DNA of 64,000 nucleotides from Rhizophagus clarus (lineage: Eukaryota > Glomeromycota > Glomeromycetes > Glomerales > Glomeraceae): positions 1-64,000 of the forward strand of contig BLAL01000278.1 of NCBI GenBank assembly GCA_015698045.1, in the 5' to 3' direction. Below are positions 1 to 8,769 of this stretch, piece by piece. Every line of letters starts with the position of its first letter. Position 1 is the stretch's first letter. The notes under the pieces were generated by a model, which worked only from the letters and a program-made list of their open reading frames with translations, did no database searches and was not told the origin of the DNA. Position numbers and translations under genes: made by a program.

Positions 1-14
1 TTAGAAAGACATCC

Positions 15-1549
15 ATGCATCATTATGGCCTTGATCCCAGCCATTATGTATCCGCACCATCTCTATCCTGGGATGCCATGCTTAAGATGACCAAGGTCAA
101 GATTGAGCTATTCACGGAAATGGCAATGCATGACTTCATTGAAAAGGCCAAGCGAGGTGGTATTGCTATGGCAGTACATAGACATTTCCAAGCAAATAAT
201 CCTAGCATTGGAGAGGAATTTGACCCATCCCAACCCACAACATGGATTTCCTATGTTGATGCAAAACAATCTTTATGGATGGCCATGAGTCAATTTCTCC
301 CAGTTGGAAATTATAAGTGGTTGCTAGTCGAGAATATCTAAAGAATAATCCCAAGATGCAAAAGAGAAAATCTCGAAATGATTCTCAAAGACTAAAGCAG
401 ATGCGCCACGTGGATTCTTCTTAATGATTAATTCCCATTTCCCCTAAAGACTCATAACTATTTGAGGACTTACCTCCAGCTGTGGAAAATGTCGCAGTAA
501 AAAAGGATATGCTATGCCCATATAATGCCAAGCTTGTGAATGATATGATGATGGGCGATTTTATCCAACAGAAAAACTAGTCCCGCATCTTGGCCCACGA
601 AAAAATTATGTCATTCATTATCAAGAGCTCCAGTATTATATGAAGTTAGGCATGATTGTAGATGAGGTCACAGAAATCTTGTCATTTGACCAGACGAATT
701 GGTTAGCCCCATATATTGCCAAGAATACAAAGTTGCGTCAGAAAGCCAAGAATGCTTTTGAAAAAGACTTCTTCAAGCTCATGAATAATTCAGTATATGG
801 CAAGACTATGGAAAATGTCCGAAAGTACCAGGATGTTAAGATCATGGCCTGTAATAATGAGTCGGATGAGAAGAAGTTTCTCAAGAAAATACGTAGTCCA
901 AATTTTAAGTATGGCAGACCGCTTGGAGATACACTAGTAGGCGCACATATGGGAAAGGCCAGTGTAGTTCTCAACAAGCCTATCATAGTTGGAGCATCAG
1001 TTTTGGGACTCAGCAAGCTCCTAATGTACCGCTTCTGGTATGACTATGTAAAGAAAAATATGGAGATAAGGCTAGACTTGGATATATGGATACTGATTCC
1101 TTTATATTTATGGTTGAGACCGATGATATCTATAAGATATGGCAGAGCGACCAGACATCTTTGATCTTAATGATTCGAAAACTATTGGGCTTTTCAAAGA
1201 TGAGACCCCAGGTAATGTGATTACTGAGTCATTCCACATTCGGGCGAAATCATACCACTATGTCTTAGCTAATAAATCCACAAAGTCGAAGCATAAAGGG
1301 GTCAGCAAGAGGGTATGAATGAAATGGCAGAGAACACATATCCCAAAAGTAAATCTCCCTTGACTCAAGTATATCGGGATTGTCTATTCCAGAAAAAGTA
1401 TTCTATGCCAAGAATATAGGATTCCGGTCAAAGATCATGTAATATCTCTGGTCGAGTCTGAGAAGAAAGCTCTCTGTCCCATAGATACTAAGCGCTGGAT
1501 CTTATTAGATGGGTTACCGGTTTACCTTATGGGCATTGGTCTATCATGG
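15..1549 (+). pseudogene. Type-B DNA polymerase relic (Polinton/plasmid-like)
   Basis: Relic of a DNA polymerase B of the protein-primed (organellar/viral) type. The 5' part at 15-341 reads on from YGLDPSHY and SWDAMLK into FIEKAKRGG, the arrangement around the family's first catalytic motif. From about 468 the frame resumes with DMLCPYNAKL and HYQELQYY. The 640-1050 stretch carries KLMNNSVYGKTMEN (motif B, K-NS-YG). A frame change then exposes DTDSFIF (motif C, two Asp) at 1089-1109, and another change near 1140 leads into IFDLNDSKTIGLFKDE and HIRAKSYHY. The end is marked by KRWILLDG near 1492-1515. Stops and at least four frame changes mean no full-length product. The 5' end lies outside the window. 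Family identity is firm; whether it belongs to the same element as the integrase at 7654-8769 is inference. Confidence 0.85.
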
Positions 1550-1775
1550 TATACAAGAAATGGTTAACGATGGTATCCCCATGAAGAGGCCAAAAAAAGA
1601 GCTATAAGGGCCAAGCTCCCAGAGAAATATCAAAACGAATGTGTGTCTCACATATCTAGCTTTCAGCCATAAGCTAGATTGTGAGCGAGTTGGACCAGCA
1701 AAGTCACAGAGTTACATAAATATTAGATTTTTTTTCTAGCATAATAAATATTTAGTTATAGATAAATCACTAAAA

Positions 1776-1970
1776 ATGTCAACCAGTATAGTGAGCATAG
1801 AGGATATTATAGATGAAGTAAAAAAGAATATCAAAATGGTATTCCAAAATGGAGTTAGAGCAGAAGATCGTCAAAAACTTTATATAATTGGACTACAATT
1901 AACATTAGATAGATTAGCACGAGAGTTAGATTTTGTGCAAAATAATTATCAAGGGAGTTTAATAGACTGA
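1776..1970 (+). CDS. Small hypothetical protein, 64 aa
   Basis: Short ORF with an ATG start, not recognised. The product is amphipathic and probably helical (SIEDIIDEVKKN, LQLTLDRLARELDF), with no cysteine or membrane segment. It sits just 3' of the polymerase relic, after an AT-rich leader containing ATAAATATT. Codon use looks coding but the length makes this uncertain. It may be a small gene of the same element as the polymerase, or chance. Confidence 0.3.
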   Translation: MSTSIVSIEDIIDEVKKNIKMVFQNGVRAEDRQKLYIIGLQLTLDRLARELDFVQNNYQGSLID

Positions 1971-2129
1971 AAAGACTTGGCTAACCTATAAAATTCCTTT
2001 GCATCTTTTTTTTTCTTCTAATATTATTACGAATGCCCGGAACTAATAAACTCAGCTTTTCTTTTTTTTCTAGTGGGTAAAGCTAGAGGTGTTATGCATA
2101 TTTTAAATTAGCATATAATATTGTTAATT

Positions 2130-2830
2130 ATGACAACATTCAAGAGTTTATATATTTACCAGAACTATTAAATCATATTTTTACATTTTCTAGCAATAGA
2201 TAAATCCCTCTATCCCACTCTATTTGTCTGCCGATTGTGTACAGAATGCGGTGTTTCTGTTCTATGGAAACGAGTTGAGCTAAAGAATAGTAACATACAA
2301 AAATTTTTATGAAAATAATATGTGAGAAGCAGAAGAGTCTCTTTGGGACCAAACCATTTTATTATTTGAAGTAACTCATTTAGAAATCCCAAGCTACTGG
2401 CGACTTTCAGATAAAAAATTCAAACATATTACACATCTATTTCCAAATATTAATTCATTTAAATTTGAATAATAGTACAGGATTCAGTGATAAAACATTA
2501 AATCGAATAGCAGAATCATACCCCAATCTGAAGTATCTCAACTTGGGAATTTATTATCATGAAAGAAAAGATGATACTGGATTAATAACTGATAAAGGTC
2601 TATATGCAATCGCAAATTCATGCTATAAATTAGAATATCTAGATATTTCTTTTCGTATAGAGTTTTCTGAAGAATCAATTTGTAATATTATTCATTCCTG
2701 CCTAAAACTCCAAGCACTTCATATTCACGGTTGTAGAATTACTTATAAAACTATCAGAGAAACTAGATTGTATCTTAAATTAAAATATTTTGGTCTAAGT
2801 AGAGGTTGGAACCAATCCAATTATTCTTAG
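2130..2830 (+). pseudogene. F-box / leucine-rich-repeat protein remnant
   Basis: The 5' part reads LPELLNHIF, then after a frame change DKSLYPTLFVCRL and VLWKRVELK, which matches the F-box pattern common in Glomeromycotina genes. After frame breaks between about 2280 and 2460, an open stretch at 2465-2830 gives leucine-rich repeats (YPNLKYLNLGI, CYKLEYLDISF, CLKLQALHIHGC) of the AMN1/F-box type. F-box proteins recruit substrates to SCF ubiquitin ligases. Multiple stops in the 5' half and an early 3' end mark it as broken. It lies between the polymerase relic and the Gag/integrase cluster, so it is either captured cargo or a boundary marker between two insertions. Confidence 0.65.
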
Positions 2831-2865
2831 TCAAATTATTTAGACTATTTTCCGCAGATAAGAAA

Positions 2866-3127
2866 ATGGAAAGTAATAAAAAAGAAGAACAATCTCAAAA
2901 GGATCAGCCAGAGACGAGCCAGCTTGACTATAATTCCTCATCCCTTATTTCCCCCATTTTGGCAGAATCAGCACAAGCTCTAATGAATAGCCTGGATAAA
3001 TTGGAAGAACATGATAAATTTGATAAAATCAGATTTGAAAAAACCATTGCCGATTGATATTAATGATCCTGATCTATCATACAATAAAGCTAAGCTAGAG
3101 AAGGTTCAGACTATTATTCCAAAGTAA
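2866..3127 (+). pseudogene. Small hydrophilic protein, one frameshift
   Basis: From the ATG at 2866 the frame gives MESNKKEEQSQKDQPETSQL and runs to TGA at 3055-3057. Coding character continues in the +1 frame (PLPIDINDPDLSYNKAKLEK) to TAA near 3125-3127. The change falls in an A6 run near 3039-3044, so it could be an indel or a sequence error. The product would be about 85 aa, charged, with no known domain. It has the same strand and spacing as the coiled-coil gene that follows. Function is unknown. Confidence 0.35.
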
Positions 3128-3436
3128 TAATATTTACTGCGCCATACACGTGACATTGTGAACTCGGTTCACATTCTCCTTCTTATAAATTTCAGGATAA
3201 TCTCCCCGCAATTCTTGGACAAGGAAGGGTATTTTCTTTGGCATTTTCTCAGTATTTTTCCCAGAATATAGGCTTCAGCAATTTTTTTGGCTAATTCTAG
3301 ATGGAAGCTTTTACTAAAAATATATGGAATACCCAAACTTCTGGGAAAATATGGCATGCCTGGAATATTTTTTCCAGGAATTTTTCCAAGACTATATCAC
3401 TTACCTTGCCGAAGGCGTTAAAGTATAATCAAGCAT
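3128..3436. other. Intergenic stretch before coiled-coil gene
   Basis: About 300 bp with no supported gene. It contains short repeated words (TTTTCCAG, TCTGGGAAAAT, TTTTCCCAGAAT) forming weak inverted pairs. An open frame on the minus strand has no coding features. It probably holds the promoter of the gene at 3437. Confidence 0.3.
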
Positions 3437-4360
3437 ATGTCTAGCCAACCACATTTTAATGAACACTATAAGAGTTTGCTTGACCAATTACCACCATCCA
3501 TGAAAAAAGATGCATGGTTACGACTAACAACTCGTAAAAGTAATCCCCTATCTGAGGAACAGGCTAAAGGTATTCGTTCAGATATTGAGGAATTACTTAC
3601 TAAAGAAGTTGAAAGATACTTTAATAAAAAAAATCGCCAAAAGCTTAAGATTGAAGCAAATACCACTTCTGATGGTTCTAGTACATTATCAAGGCTAGAT
3701 GGATTTGAGAAACAGTTAGAAGAGCGTGAACTTTGTGTACAGCAACAGGAGAATAATATTAAGAAAACTATTGAGACTCAAGTTTCTGAGGAACGCAAAT
3801 GTCTAAAAGATGAATATGATACTCTTTTAGCTCGAAAAGTGAGAGAATATAATAACTGTATGGTAGATATGAAGCAGAAATTATATTCATTTAGGTATCA
3901 GCTAGAAGAGCAATATAAAACCAGTAAGGCTGACTTGGAGAAACAATACCAATCTCGTATCTCTGCCTTGGATAAAGCTAATATTGAAAAAGATAGAGAG
4001 ATTGGCAAGTTATCTGCATTACTATCACGATCTAAGAATGAAATAAAGGATCTTAAATATGTCCTTTCTTCGGTTAAAGATATTATCAAGACATTGGATG
4101 ATATTATCTATTCTAAAGATCAAACAATTATTATTTATAATGATGGAATCCGTTCTATTAATCCTGGCTGTATTGATAGTGCTATAGAGCCAATTAGTTT
4201 TTATGAAAAAGATGCCAAAGTCTTGTGGAATAGATGGCGTGCTAATGCACCAGATAATCCAGATATTCGAAAAAAATATTCATTTCGTTCCTCTATTCGT
4301 ACAAAACTTTCTGACCATCTTATTCAAGAACTTCAAAAGGTTATATCATGCCAAAAATAG
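3437..4360 (+). CDS. Coiled-coil protein of the compact element, 307 aa
   Basis: Intact ORF from an ATG (MSSQPHFNEHYK). Residues about 20-60 are basic and helical (WLRLTTRKSN, LLTKEVERYFNKKNRQK). Residues about 80-225 form a long coiled coil (FEKQLEERELCVQQQENNIKK, YQSRISALDKANIEKDREIG). The C-terminus (WNRWRANAPDNPDIRKKYSF) is basic and aromatic and could bind nucleic acid. No family is recognised. Its stop at 4358-4360 overlaps by 15 bp the end of the convergent minus-strand zinc-finger frame. That packing is unlike the intron-bearing genes elsewhere in the window and ties it to the Gag/integrase cluster. Confidence 0.7.
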   Translation: MSSQPHFNEHYKSLLDQLPPSMKKDAWLRLTTRKSNPLSEEQAKGIRSDIEELLTKEVERYFNKKNRQKLKIEANTTSDGSSTLSRLDGFEKQLEERELCVQQQENNIKKTIETQVSEERKCLKDEYDTLLARKVREYNNCMVDMKQKLYSFRYQLEEQYKTSKADLEKQYQSRISALDKANIEKDREIGKLSALLSRSKNEIKDLKYVLSSVKDIIKTLDDIIYSKDQTIIIYNDGIRSINPGCIDSAIEPISFYEKDAKVLWNRWRANAPDNPDIRKKYSFRSSIRTKLSDHLIQELQKVISCQK

Positions 4361-4621
4361 TCGAATAGGCACCATATTTTTTATCAAACTTTTAGAACTA
4401 CTTGAAATATTTGAACTACTTGAAGTACTTGAACCACTTGAACCACTTGAACTACTTGAACTACTTGAGCTATTAGAACTACTTGCTAAACTATTGGAAG
4501 AAAAAATACATGGAGTTTTATTAGCTAAATGTTGTTCAAGTTTAGATGGATATAAGAATTCCTTACCACATCTTTTACATATACGTTCCTTATTAGATCG
4601 TTTGCTAGCTAGTTTTTTTTT
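4346..4621 (-). CDS. Zinc-finger, Ser-rich tail in -1 frame after protease
   Basis: Open frame read on the minus strand directly after the protease stop. It begins KLASKRSNKERICKRCGK, has a C-x2-C...H-x5-C finger (CKRCGKEFLYPSKLEQHLA, then NKTPC), a long Ser/Gly run encoded by AGTAGTTCA-type repeats, and the end RLFLA with TGA at 4348-4346. The only Met is nine residues from the end, so the frame has no usable start of its own. It lies in -1 relation to the protease across A_AAA_AAC at 4618-4612. A fusion made by -1 ribosomal frameshifting is the simplest reading; an indel in the A9 run is the alternative. Confidence 0.7.
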   Translation of the reverse strand, partial: KKKLASKRSNKERICKRCGKEFLYPSKLEQHLANKTPCIFSSNSLASSSNSSSSSSSSSGSSGSSTSSSSNISSSSKSLIKNMVPIRLFLA

Positions 4622-5700
4622 ATAGGTTCTGGTTCCTTCCCTACAGTGAAGACATTACGCTGGGACTTGTGAACTGATAGGGGAATGGTAATAGTCTTTC
4701 CATTACATATGGCCTTAAATTCCCCCTTGACTAAGGGTTCCCATCCTGCACGATACTGCCATTGTGTTCCAAGAATAAATAGAGATAGTTCTTTTCCATT
4801 ATCATCATATTCTGTAGGAACGACAGAGAATTCATCTGGAATGGTATCTCTATTTTCCCTATCCTCAATAGTTACAGGAACACTATCAATTGTACCAAGA
4901 GAATGGGACTTACTTGCGACTCCATTAAGTATGTGAATCTTTTTCTTATCTATTTTTAGACCCAAATGCTTTGCAACATTTTCTGAGATTATTGACGAAT
5001 CTGATCCACTATCAATCATTGCATAGGGTATAGTCATGCTTCCTACTTTACAGGAGATGGTTGCAACATCATCAGCATCCTTTATTTGGAGAAAATTTAT
5101 CTCCAAGGGCTTTGGCCAATATATTTGGCTATTTTTTTTTTTAGCTAATGCATATGCCTTAATGGCTAGTTGAATGCTCTCTGGTATAACATAGTTAGAG
5201 GAAGTAGTATTGTTTTCCTTTATTTTAGTAGAATCTGTTATAACCATATCTTCATTTGAGCTGGGGGCATTTGGAACAGTTTCATTATTATTTTCTGGAA
5301 CTTGTAAAAGAAGCTTTTGTTCGGTATTTGTGGCCTGTATTAGTGGAAATAAGATATCTTGAAATTTTTTTGTAACATTTTCCCATGCTAATTCCCTTCT
5401 TTTAATTGTATCATTTGGCATTTCTGTATTCAAGCAATGGTCTTTTATTTTGGGGAATATCATATTAATAAATTTTGAAATTTCTATAAGAATCTCTTTA
5501 GGACAATGAGGGACTAATGATGCTATTGACGATTTTAATGCTATTTGATACATTAGATCTGTAGCTATGGCTATATTACTAGTACGAGATTTGGAAGTAG
5601 GGGACTTCTTGGTGGTTCCTTCTTTTGATTTGATACTCTTTTTTATAGGTACTCCACTTCGCACCACTTTTTTTTTAAAGCATAGCAATTTCGTGATTCG
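4609..5700 (-). CDS. Retropepsin-like aspartyl protease
   Basis: Open frame with no ATG in its first 40 codons. About two thirds along it has AMIDSGSDSSII, the D-[ST]-G active site of retroviral-type aspartyl proteases, preceded by a strand pair (ATISCKVGSMTIPY). Further on, FILGTQWQYRAGW matches the ILG motif of the family. The N-terminal 45 residues are basic (KKSIKSKEGTTKKSP) and the middle is low-complexity linker. Such enzymes work as dimers to mature Gag. The frame lies -1 to the upstream CCHC frame and overlaps it at 5700-5643, with T_TTA_AAA at 5679-5673 inside the overlap. It ends at TAG 4611-4609. No reverse transcriptase follows, unlike in a Ty3 or retroviral pol. Confidence 0.85.
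   Translation of the reverse strand, partial: RITKLLCFKKKVVRSGVPIKKSIKSKEGTTKKSPTSKSRTSNIAIATDLMYQIALKSSIASLVPHCPKEILIEISKFINMIFPKIKDHCLNTEMPNDTIKRRELAWENVTKKFQDILFPLIQATNTEQKLLLQVPENNNETVPNAPSSNEDMVITDSTKIKENNTTSSNYVIPESIQLAIKAYALAKKKNSQIYWPKPLEINFLQIKDADDVATISCKVGSMTIPYAMIDSGSDSSIISENVAKHLGLKIDKKKIHILNGVASKSHSLGTIDSVPVTIEDRENRDTIPDEFSVVPTEYDDNGKELSLFILGTQWQYRAGWEPLVKGEFKAICNGKTITIPLSVHKSQRNVFTVGKEPEPIKKN
4612..4618 (-). promoter_or_regulatory. Candidate -1 frameshift site A_AAA_AAC
   Basis: In the protease frame the codons are CCT ATA AAA AAA AAC TAG. The last seven bases before the stop are A_AAA_AAC in the correct phase, the strongest known eukaryotic/retroviral -1 slippery heptamer. The stop follows at once, and the -1 frame is open for about 90 codons. 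I did not work out a downstream pseudoknot. Confidence 0.65.
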
Positions 5701-6011
5701 TCATCAATATCATCCTCATTATCATCTTCAATTTCTTCTTCAGAATCTTCTTCCAATATGTATTCTTCAGAATCTTCAGAGTCTTCAGGATCTTCTTCCT
5801 CATTTTGGTATACATAATTAACCTTCTTAGTCCGCTTAAGTCTAGGACAATTAATTTTTGTATGACCAGCCTTTCCACATGCTGAACAATGTCGGGTTTG
5901 CTTTGCAGATGCTTTTGGCACTATCTTTCTAACAACCTTCTTTGTGGTATATGCACTTTTTGGTGTAAAAGGGCTCTTTCTAACATGAGCTGTTTGACCT
6001 CCTAATCTCTT
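5643..6011 (-). CDS. CCHC zinc-knuckle (nucleocapsid-like) frame
   Basis: Open frame without any ATG. It begins in the last codons of Gag, has a basic stretch (AHVRKSPFTPKSAYTTKKVV), then CSACGKAGHTKINCP, a perfect C-x2-C-x4-H-x4-C retroviral-type zinc knuckle, and a strongly acidic tail (EEDPEDSEDSEEY, EEEIEDDNEDD). The knuckle would package nucleic acid. It lies -1 to Gag over an overlap at 6011-6002, but I see no canonical slippery heptamer there, so the first junction may be a lesion, a splice or an unusual shift. Without its own start it must be made as a fusion with Gag. Confidence 0.75.
   Translation of the reverse strand, partial: KRLGGQTAHVRKSPFTPKSAYTTKKVVRKIVPKASAKQTRHCSACGKAGHTKINCPRLKRTKKVNYVYQNEEEDPEDSEDSEEYILEEDSEEEIEDDNEDDIDDESRNCYALKKKWCEVEYL
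5673..5679 (-). promoter_or_regulatory. Candidate -1 frameshift site T_TTA_AAA
   Basis: Read in the CCHC frame the codons are TAT GCT TTA AAA AAA AAG TGG. The heptamer T_TTA_AAA is in the phase needed for X_XXY_YYZ slippage, and the -1 frame continues as the protease. The zero frame stops about ten codons later. The A9 run also makes a length error possible. Confidence 0.6.
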
Positions 6012-7672
6012 TTAAGTTCTTCATAAATAAACTTTTCTAATGTATCATCATCTGTTCCTATTCCTGTATAACCCAAATCTTTTGCTAGCCGAATTTTAAA
6101 ATCATCTTTTTTTGGTATAGAAATATGCTGTACTGGCAGGGGTTCTATAGGTAATTGACTGTAAGATGCTCCATTTGAACTTACACTTGGATTACGCTCC
6201 AGCCACATATTCTTTAATTCTGTGAAGAATGCATTTATACCAGCAGGAGCGACAGCTTGCATCCATGTATAAAGATCACCTGATAAGTGGTTCTTAAGAA
6301 ATCCTACAGTTTGTGCATCACCGTCTGGCACCCCCAATAATAATGGTCTAATTCTTTTTTCATAAGTATCCGGCGAATCTGTGGGTAGGAATTTTTCTTG
6401 AGTTAATCTTTGGAATGCTACTTGCCGACTACCTATTGTTTCTCGTTGATAATGGGATCTCATCCATGTTCGTAAAGTAGCTGGAGTATTAATAACTCCA
6501 CCATTATATGGGTCATTGGCTGGAACTGGTAAATACTTCCCCCCTAACTTGGTTTTTAAAAGACCACATTTAATTGCATCATTAAAGTCCCCTGCATTAG
6601 CAGTTTCAAGTGCTGTCATATTTGGCTCTAAATGCGTTATAGAATTCCAGATTCTATCTAAGTAATCATCAGGAGGCTCCTGCCCTGTATATTGTTCGTG
6701 TTTTGAAAAAATAGTTCCTATCGAATCATATAATGGTTGACGTCTAGCTTCTGCCATGTTTCCTAATAGTGGGTTATTTTGTAAATTAAAAATAATTTGC
6801 CGTGAATTTAATTCCCTACCCTTCCATTTTTGGTATCTATTAAATACAAATGCCCGATTGAATTCTGCTAATTCTGCCTCTGCTTTGCGTCTCTGATTTA
6901 TTCGCTGAAGAATAGCTTTTTCTCCTATTAATACATTTATTCGATTTTGCTTTCTTAAGGCTATCCTTTGTCCATTAGTTTGCCTATCCTGTGCTATTTG
7001 CCACCAACGTCGACGCTCATTTACCTCATTATTATATGCTAAAGTCAGTAGCTGAGCACTTCGAAGACATTGATTTCTAGTAGTTGTTAAATCATTCCTA
7101 AGGCCATTGATTCGTTCATTAGCTATACGGTATAAACCTTGCATGTTAATAGCATCTTGAGCATTTCTTTGCATAAGTTCACGAGCAGTTGTTAATAAGA
7201 TTCGTATACCATCTAGTGTATTTTTGGGGTTGAATGATGTATCCCCATCAAAATATGATTCCACCCGATCTAGCGCTCTAGCAATATTTATTAAAATATC
7301 AGGTATTGCCATATTTTTTTGTTCTTCTTCAGAATGATTATTATTAGATTTAGATAATTCTTGTATACAAGATTTAAGTTTATCTATTCTATCTTCTAGC
7401 TGGATGATTCGTCTGTCTTGGACTATTAATGCCTCCTCTTTTAGTTCCAGATGATCCTGACATTTTTTGAGCTCACCTTGAATAACCTTACATTTATCCT
7501 TTAGCTGATTAACTTCATCATCATAAGATTGAAGATTCTTTTCAAGATGAGAAATATATCGCTCACAGGCTTTAATTTCCTCTTCTAGTTTGTGAATTTT
7601 CTTTTGTACTAACTTTATCCCTAGATCAAAGTTGCTATTTAGCTGATCAAGATATGTCTGCTCAAACCCCAT
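6002..7672 (-). CDS. gag: Gag-like capsid protein, 556 aa
   Basis: ATG at 7672-7670. Residues about 15-115 form a coiled coil (KKIHKLEEEIKACERYISHL). A helical, Arg-rich middle follows. From about residue 305 (MAEARRQPLYDS) to 530 comes a region with the Retrotrans_gag pattern: ATLRTWMRSHYQRE, AFQRLTQEKFLPTDSPDTYE, VGFLKNHLSGDLYTWMQAV and FTELKNMWLERNP. It ends at TAG 6004-6002. Gag proteins assemble the particle of retroelements. The CCHC and protease frames follow as in a gag-pro gene. Its first 19 bases overlap head to head the start of the plus-strand integrase, leaving no room for a conventional bidirectional promoter. The ORF is intact and long compared with neighbouring relics, so it is probably young or selected. 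Confidence 0.8.
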   Translation of the reverse strand: MGFEQTYLDQLNSNFDLGIKLVQKKIHKLEEEIKACERYISHLEKNLQSYDDEVNQLKDKCKVIQGELKKCQDHLELKEEALIVQDRRIIQLEDRIDKLKSCIQELSKSNNNHSEEEQKNMAIPDILINIARALDRVESYFDGDTSFNPKNTLDGIRILLTTARELMQRNAQDAINMQGLYRIANERINGLRNDLTTTRNQCLRSAQLLTLAYNNEVNERRRWWQIAQDRQTNGQRIALRKQNRINVLIGEKAILQRINQRRKAEAELAEFNRAFVFNRYQKWKGRELNSRQIIFNLQNNPLLGNMAEARRQPLYDSIGTIFSKHEQYTGQEPPDDYLDRIWNSITHLEPNMTALETANAGDFNDAIKCGLLKTKLGGKYLPVPANDPYNGGVINTPATLRTWMRSHYQRETIGSRQVAFQRLTQEKFLPTDSPDTYEKRIRPLLLGVPDGDAQTVGFLKNHLSGDLYTWMQAVAPAGINAFFTELKNMWLERNPSVSSNGASYSQLPIEPLPVQHISIPKKDDFKIRLAKDLGYTGIGTDDDTLEKFIYEELKRD

Positions 7673-8769
7673 TGTTACCTATTATTCCTATAGATTCTGG
7701 TGAGGCTCGAAATCTTGATATTTCTATTGCTTTGAAAAAGATTTATTATCAACCTATTGGTTATCAGAGAAATGCGAAAAAATTACATGAAGCCTCTATT
7801 AAGGCTGGATATGATTTTACTATTGATGAAGTGAAGGACTGGCTTGAGAGACAGGCTGTACACCAAATACATATGCCACGTCCTAGATATATTCCTTGTG
7901 CAAGTTTTACCTCTATTACTACGCCCAATGAAGTCCATCAGGCAGATGTTCTTTATATGCCTTATGATAAAGTAGGACGAATTACTTATCTTTTTTGTCT
8001 TAATGTAGTGGACGTTGCTTCTAGATATAAAGCATCTATTCCTATTGGTGCATATAGTGTCAAGGATAGAGAGGGAATCTTAACTTCAAAGACTATTGCT
8101 CGAGCACTTGAGAAAATTTATGATGATCCTGAAATTCCTCTTGTCTGGCCAAAATTATTAATCACTGATAAGGGGCCAGAGTTTAGGGGTGATTGTGAGA
8201 AATTAATGAGAGAGCATGGCGTGAAAATTCAGAAGGCTAAATCTAAGCGTACTATGGGTATTGTTGAAAGATATAACCGGACCCTAGTTGAGAGATTGTT
8301 TCCATCCCAGGATGCTTCTGATCTTTTGACTTTGCATTTATATAAGCGATCTAGAGCTTGGGTAAAGAATTTGCCTACAGTTGTTGAGGATATTAATAAT
8401 TCTATTACATATCAGATTGGTATTTCTCCTGTTGAGGCTATAAAGAATGATGAGATCATTGCTAACCCTTCTAAGCCTCGAAATGGTCCTATTGGATATG
8501 ATGAAGAGCAATTATTCTTTAATGATCTTGTAAGGTATTTACTCGAACCTGGTGAGTTAGAGGGTGGTGGGAGAAGACGTGCTGGAGATATGAATTGGTC
8601 TCCCAAAGTTTATCATATCCGGGAAGCTTTAGTACAAAAAAATCAGCCGATCCTATATTGGCTAGAAGATGATGATTGCCATGGCCCTGAAAGATCTTTT
8701 GTGAGAGAGGAGCTTCAGGTCATTGATCCTGATACAGAATTGCCTCCCCAGTGGGTCTTATCAAATTGA
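7654..8769 (+). CDS. int: Polinton-type DDE integrase, 371 aa
   Basis: The N-terminal region LKKIYYQPIGYQRNAKKLHE and VKDWLERQAVHQIH has the K-x2-YY-P...V-x2-WL-x2-Q pattern typical of integrases of Polintons/Mavericks and relatives. The rve core has D in VHQADVLYMP, D in LLITDKGPEF and E in GIVERYNRTL, with about 32 residues between the last two by my count. A C-terminal SH3-like part follows (DMNWSPKVYHIREAL). The ORF is uninterrupted. The start ATG at 7654 lies inside the opposing gag start; the next in-frame Met is near residue 75, past needed sequence, so 7654 is preferred unless an upstream exon exists. The stop overlaps by 9 bp the end of the convergent 8761-9144 gene. It would insert double-stranded DNA, from a DNA-replicating or a reverse-transcribing element. 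Confidence 0.85.
   Translation: MSAQTPLLPIIPIDSGEARNLDISIALKKIYYQPIGYQRNAKKLHEASIKAGYDFTIDEVKDWLERQAVHQIHMPRPRYIPCASFTSITTPNEVHQADVLYMPYDKVGRITYLFCLNVVDVASRYKASIPIGAYSVKDREGILTSKTIARALEKIYDDPEIPLVWPKLLITDKGPEFRGDCEKLMREHGVKIQKAKSKRTMGIVERYNRTLVERLFPSQDASDLLTLHLYKRSRAWVKNLPTVVEDINNSITYQIGISPVEAIKNDEIIANPSKPRNGPIGYDEEQLFFNDLVRYLLEPGELEGGGRRRAGDMNWSPKVYHIREALVQKNQPILYWLEDDDCHGPERSFVREELQVIDPDTELPPQWVLSN

Noticed and set aside
3169..3357. Minus-strand 62-codon ORF
   Set aside because: No motif, biased composition, and it lies in the likely promoter of the gene at 3437.
4375..4500. Plus-strand Leu/Glu repeat frame (LLELLELL)
   Set aside because: Antisense of the Ser-rich repeat in the minus-strand zinc-finger tail.
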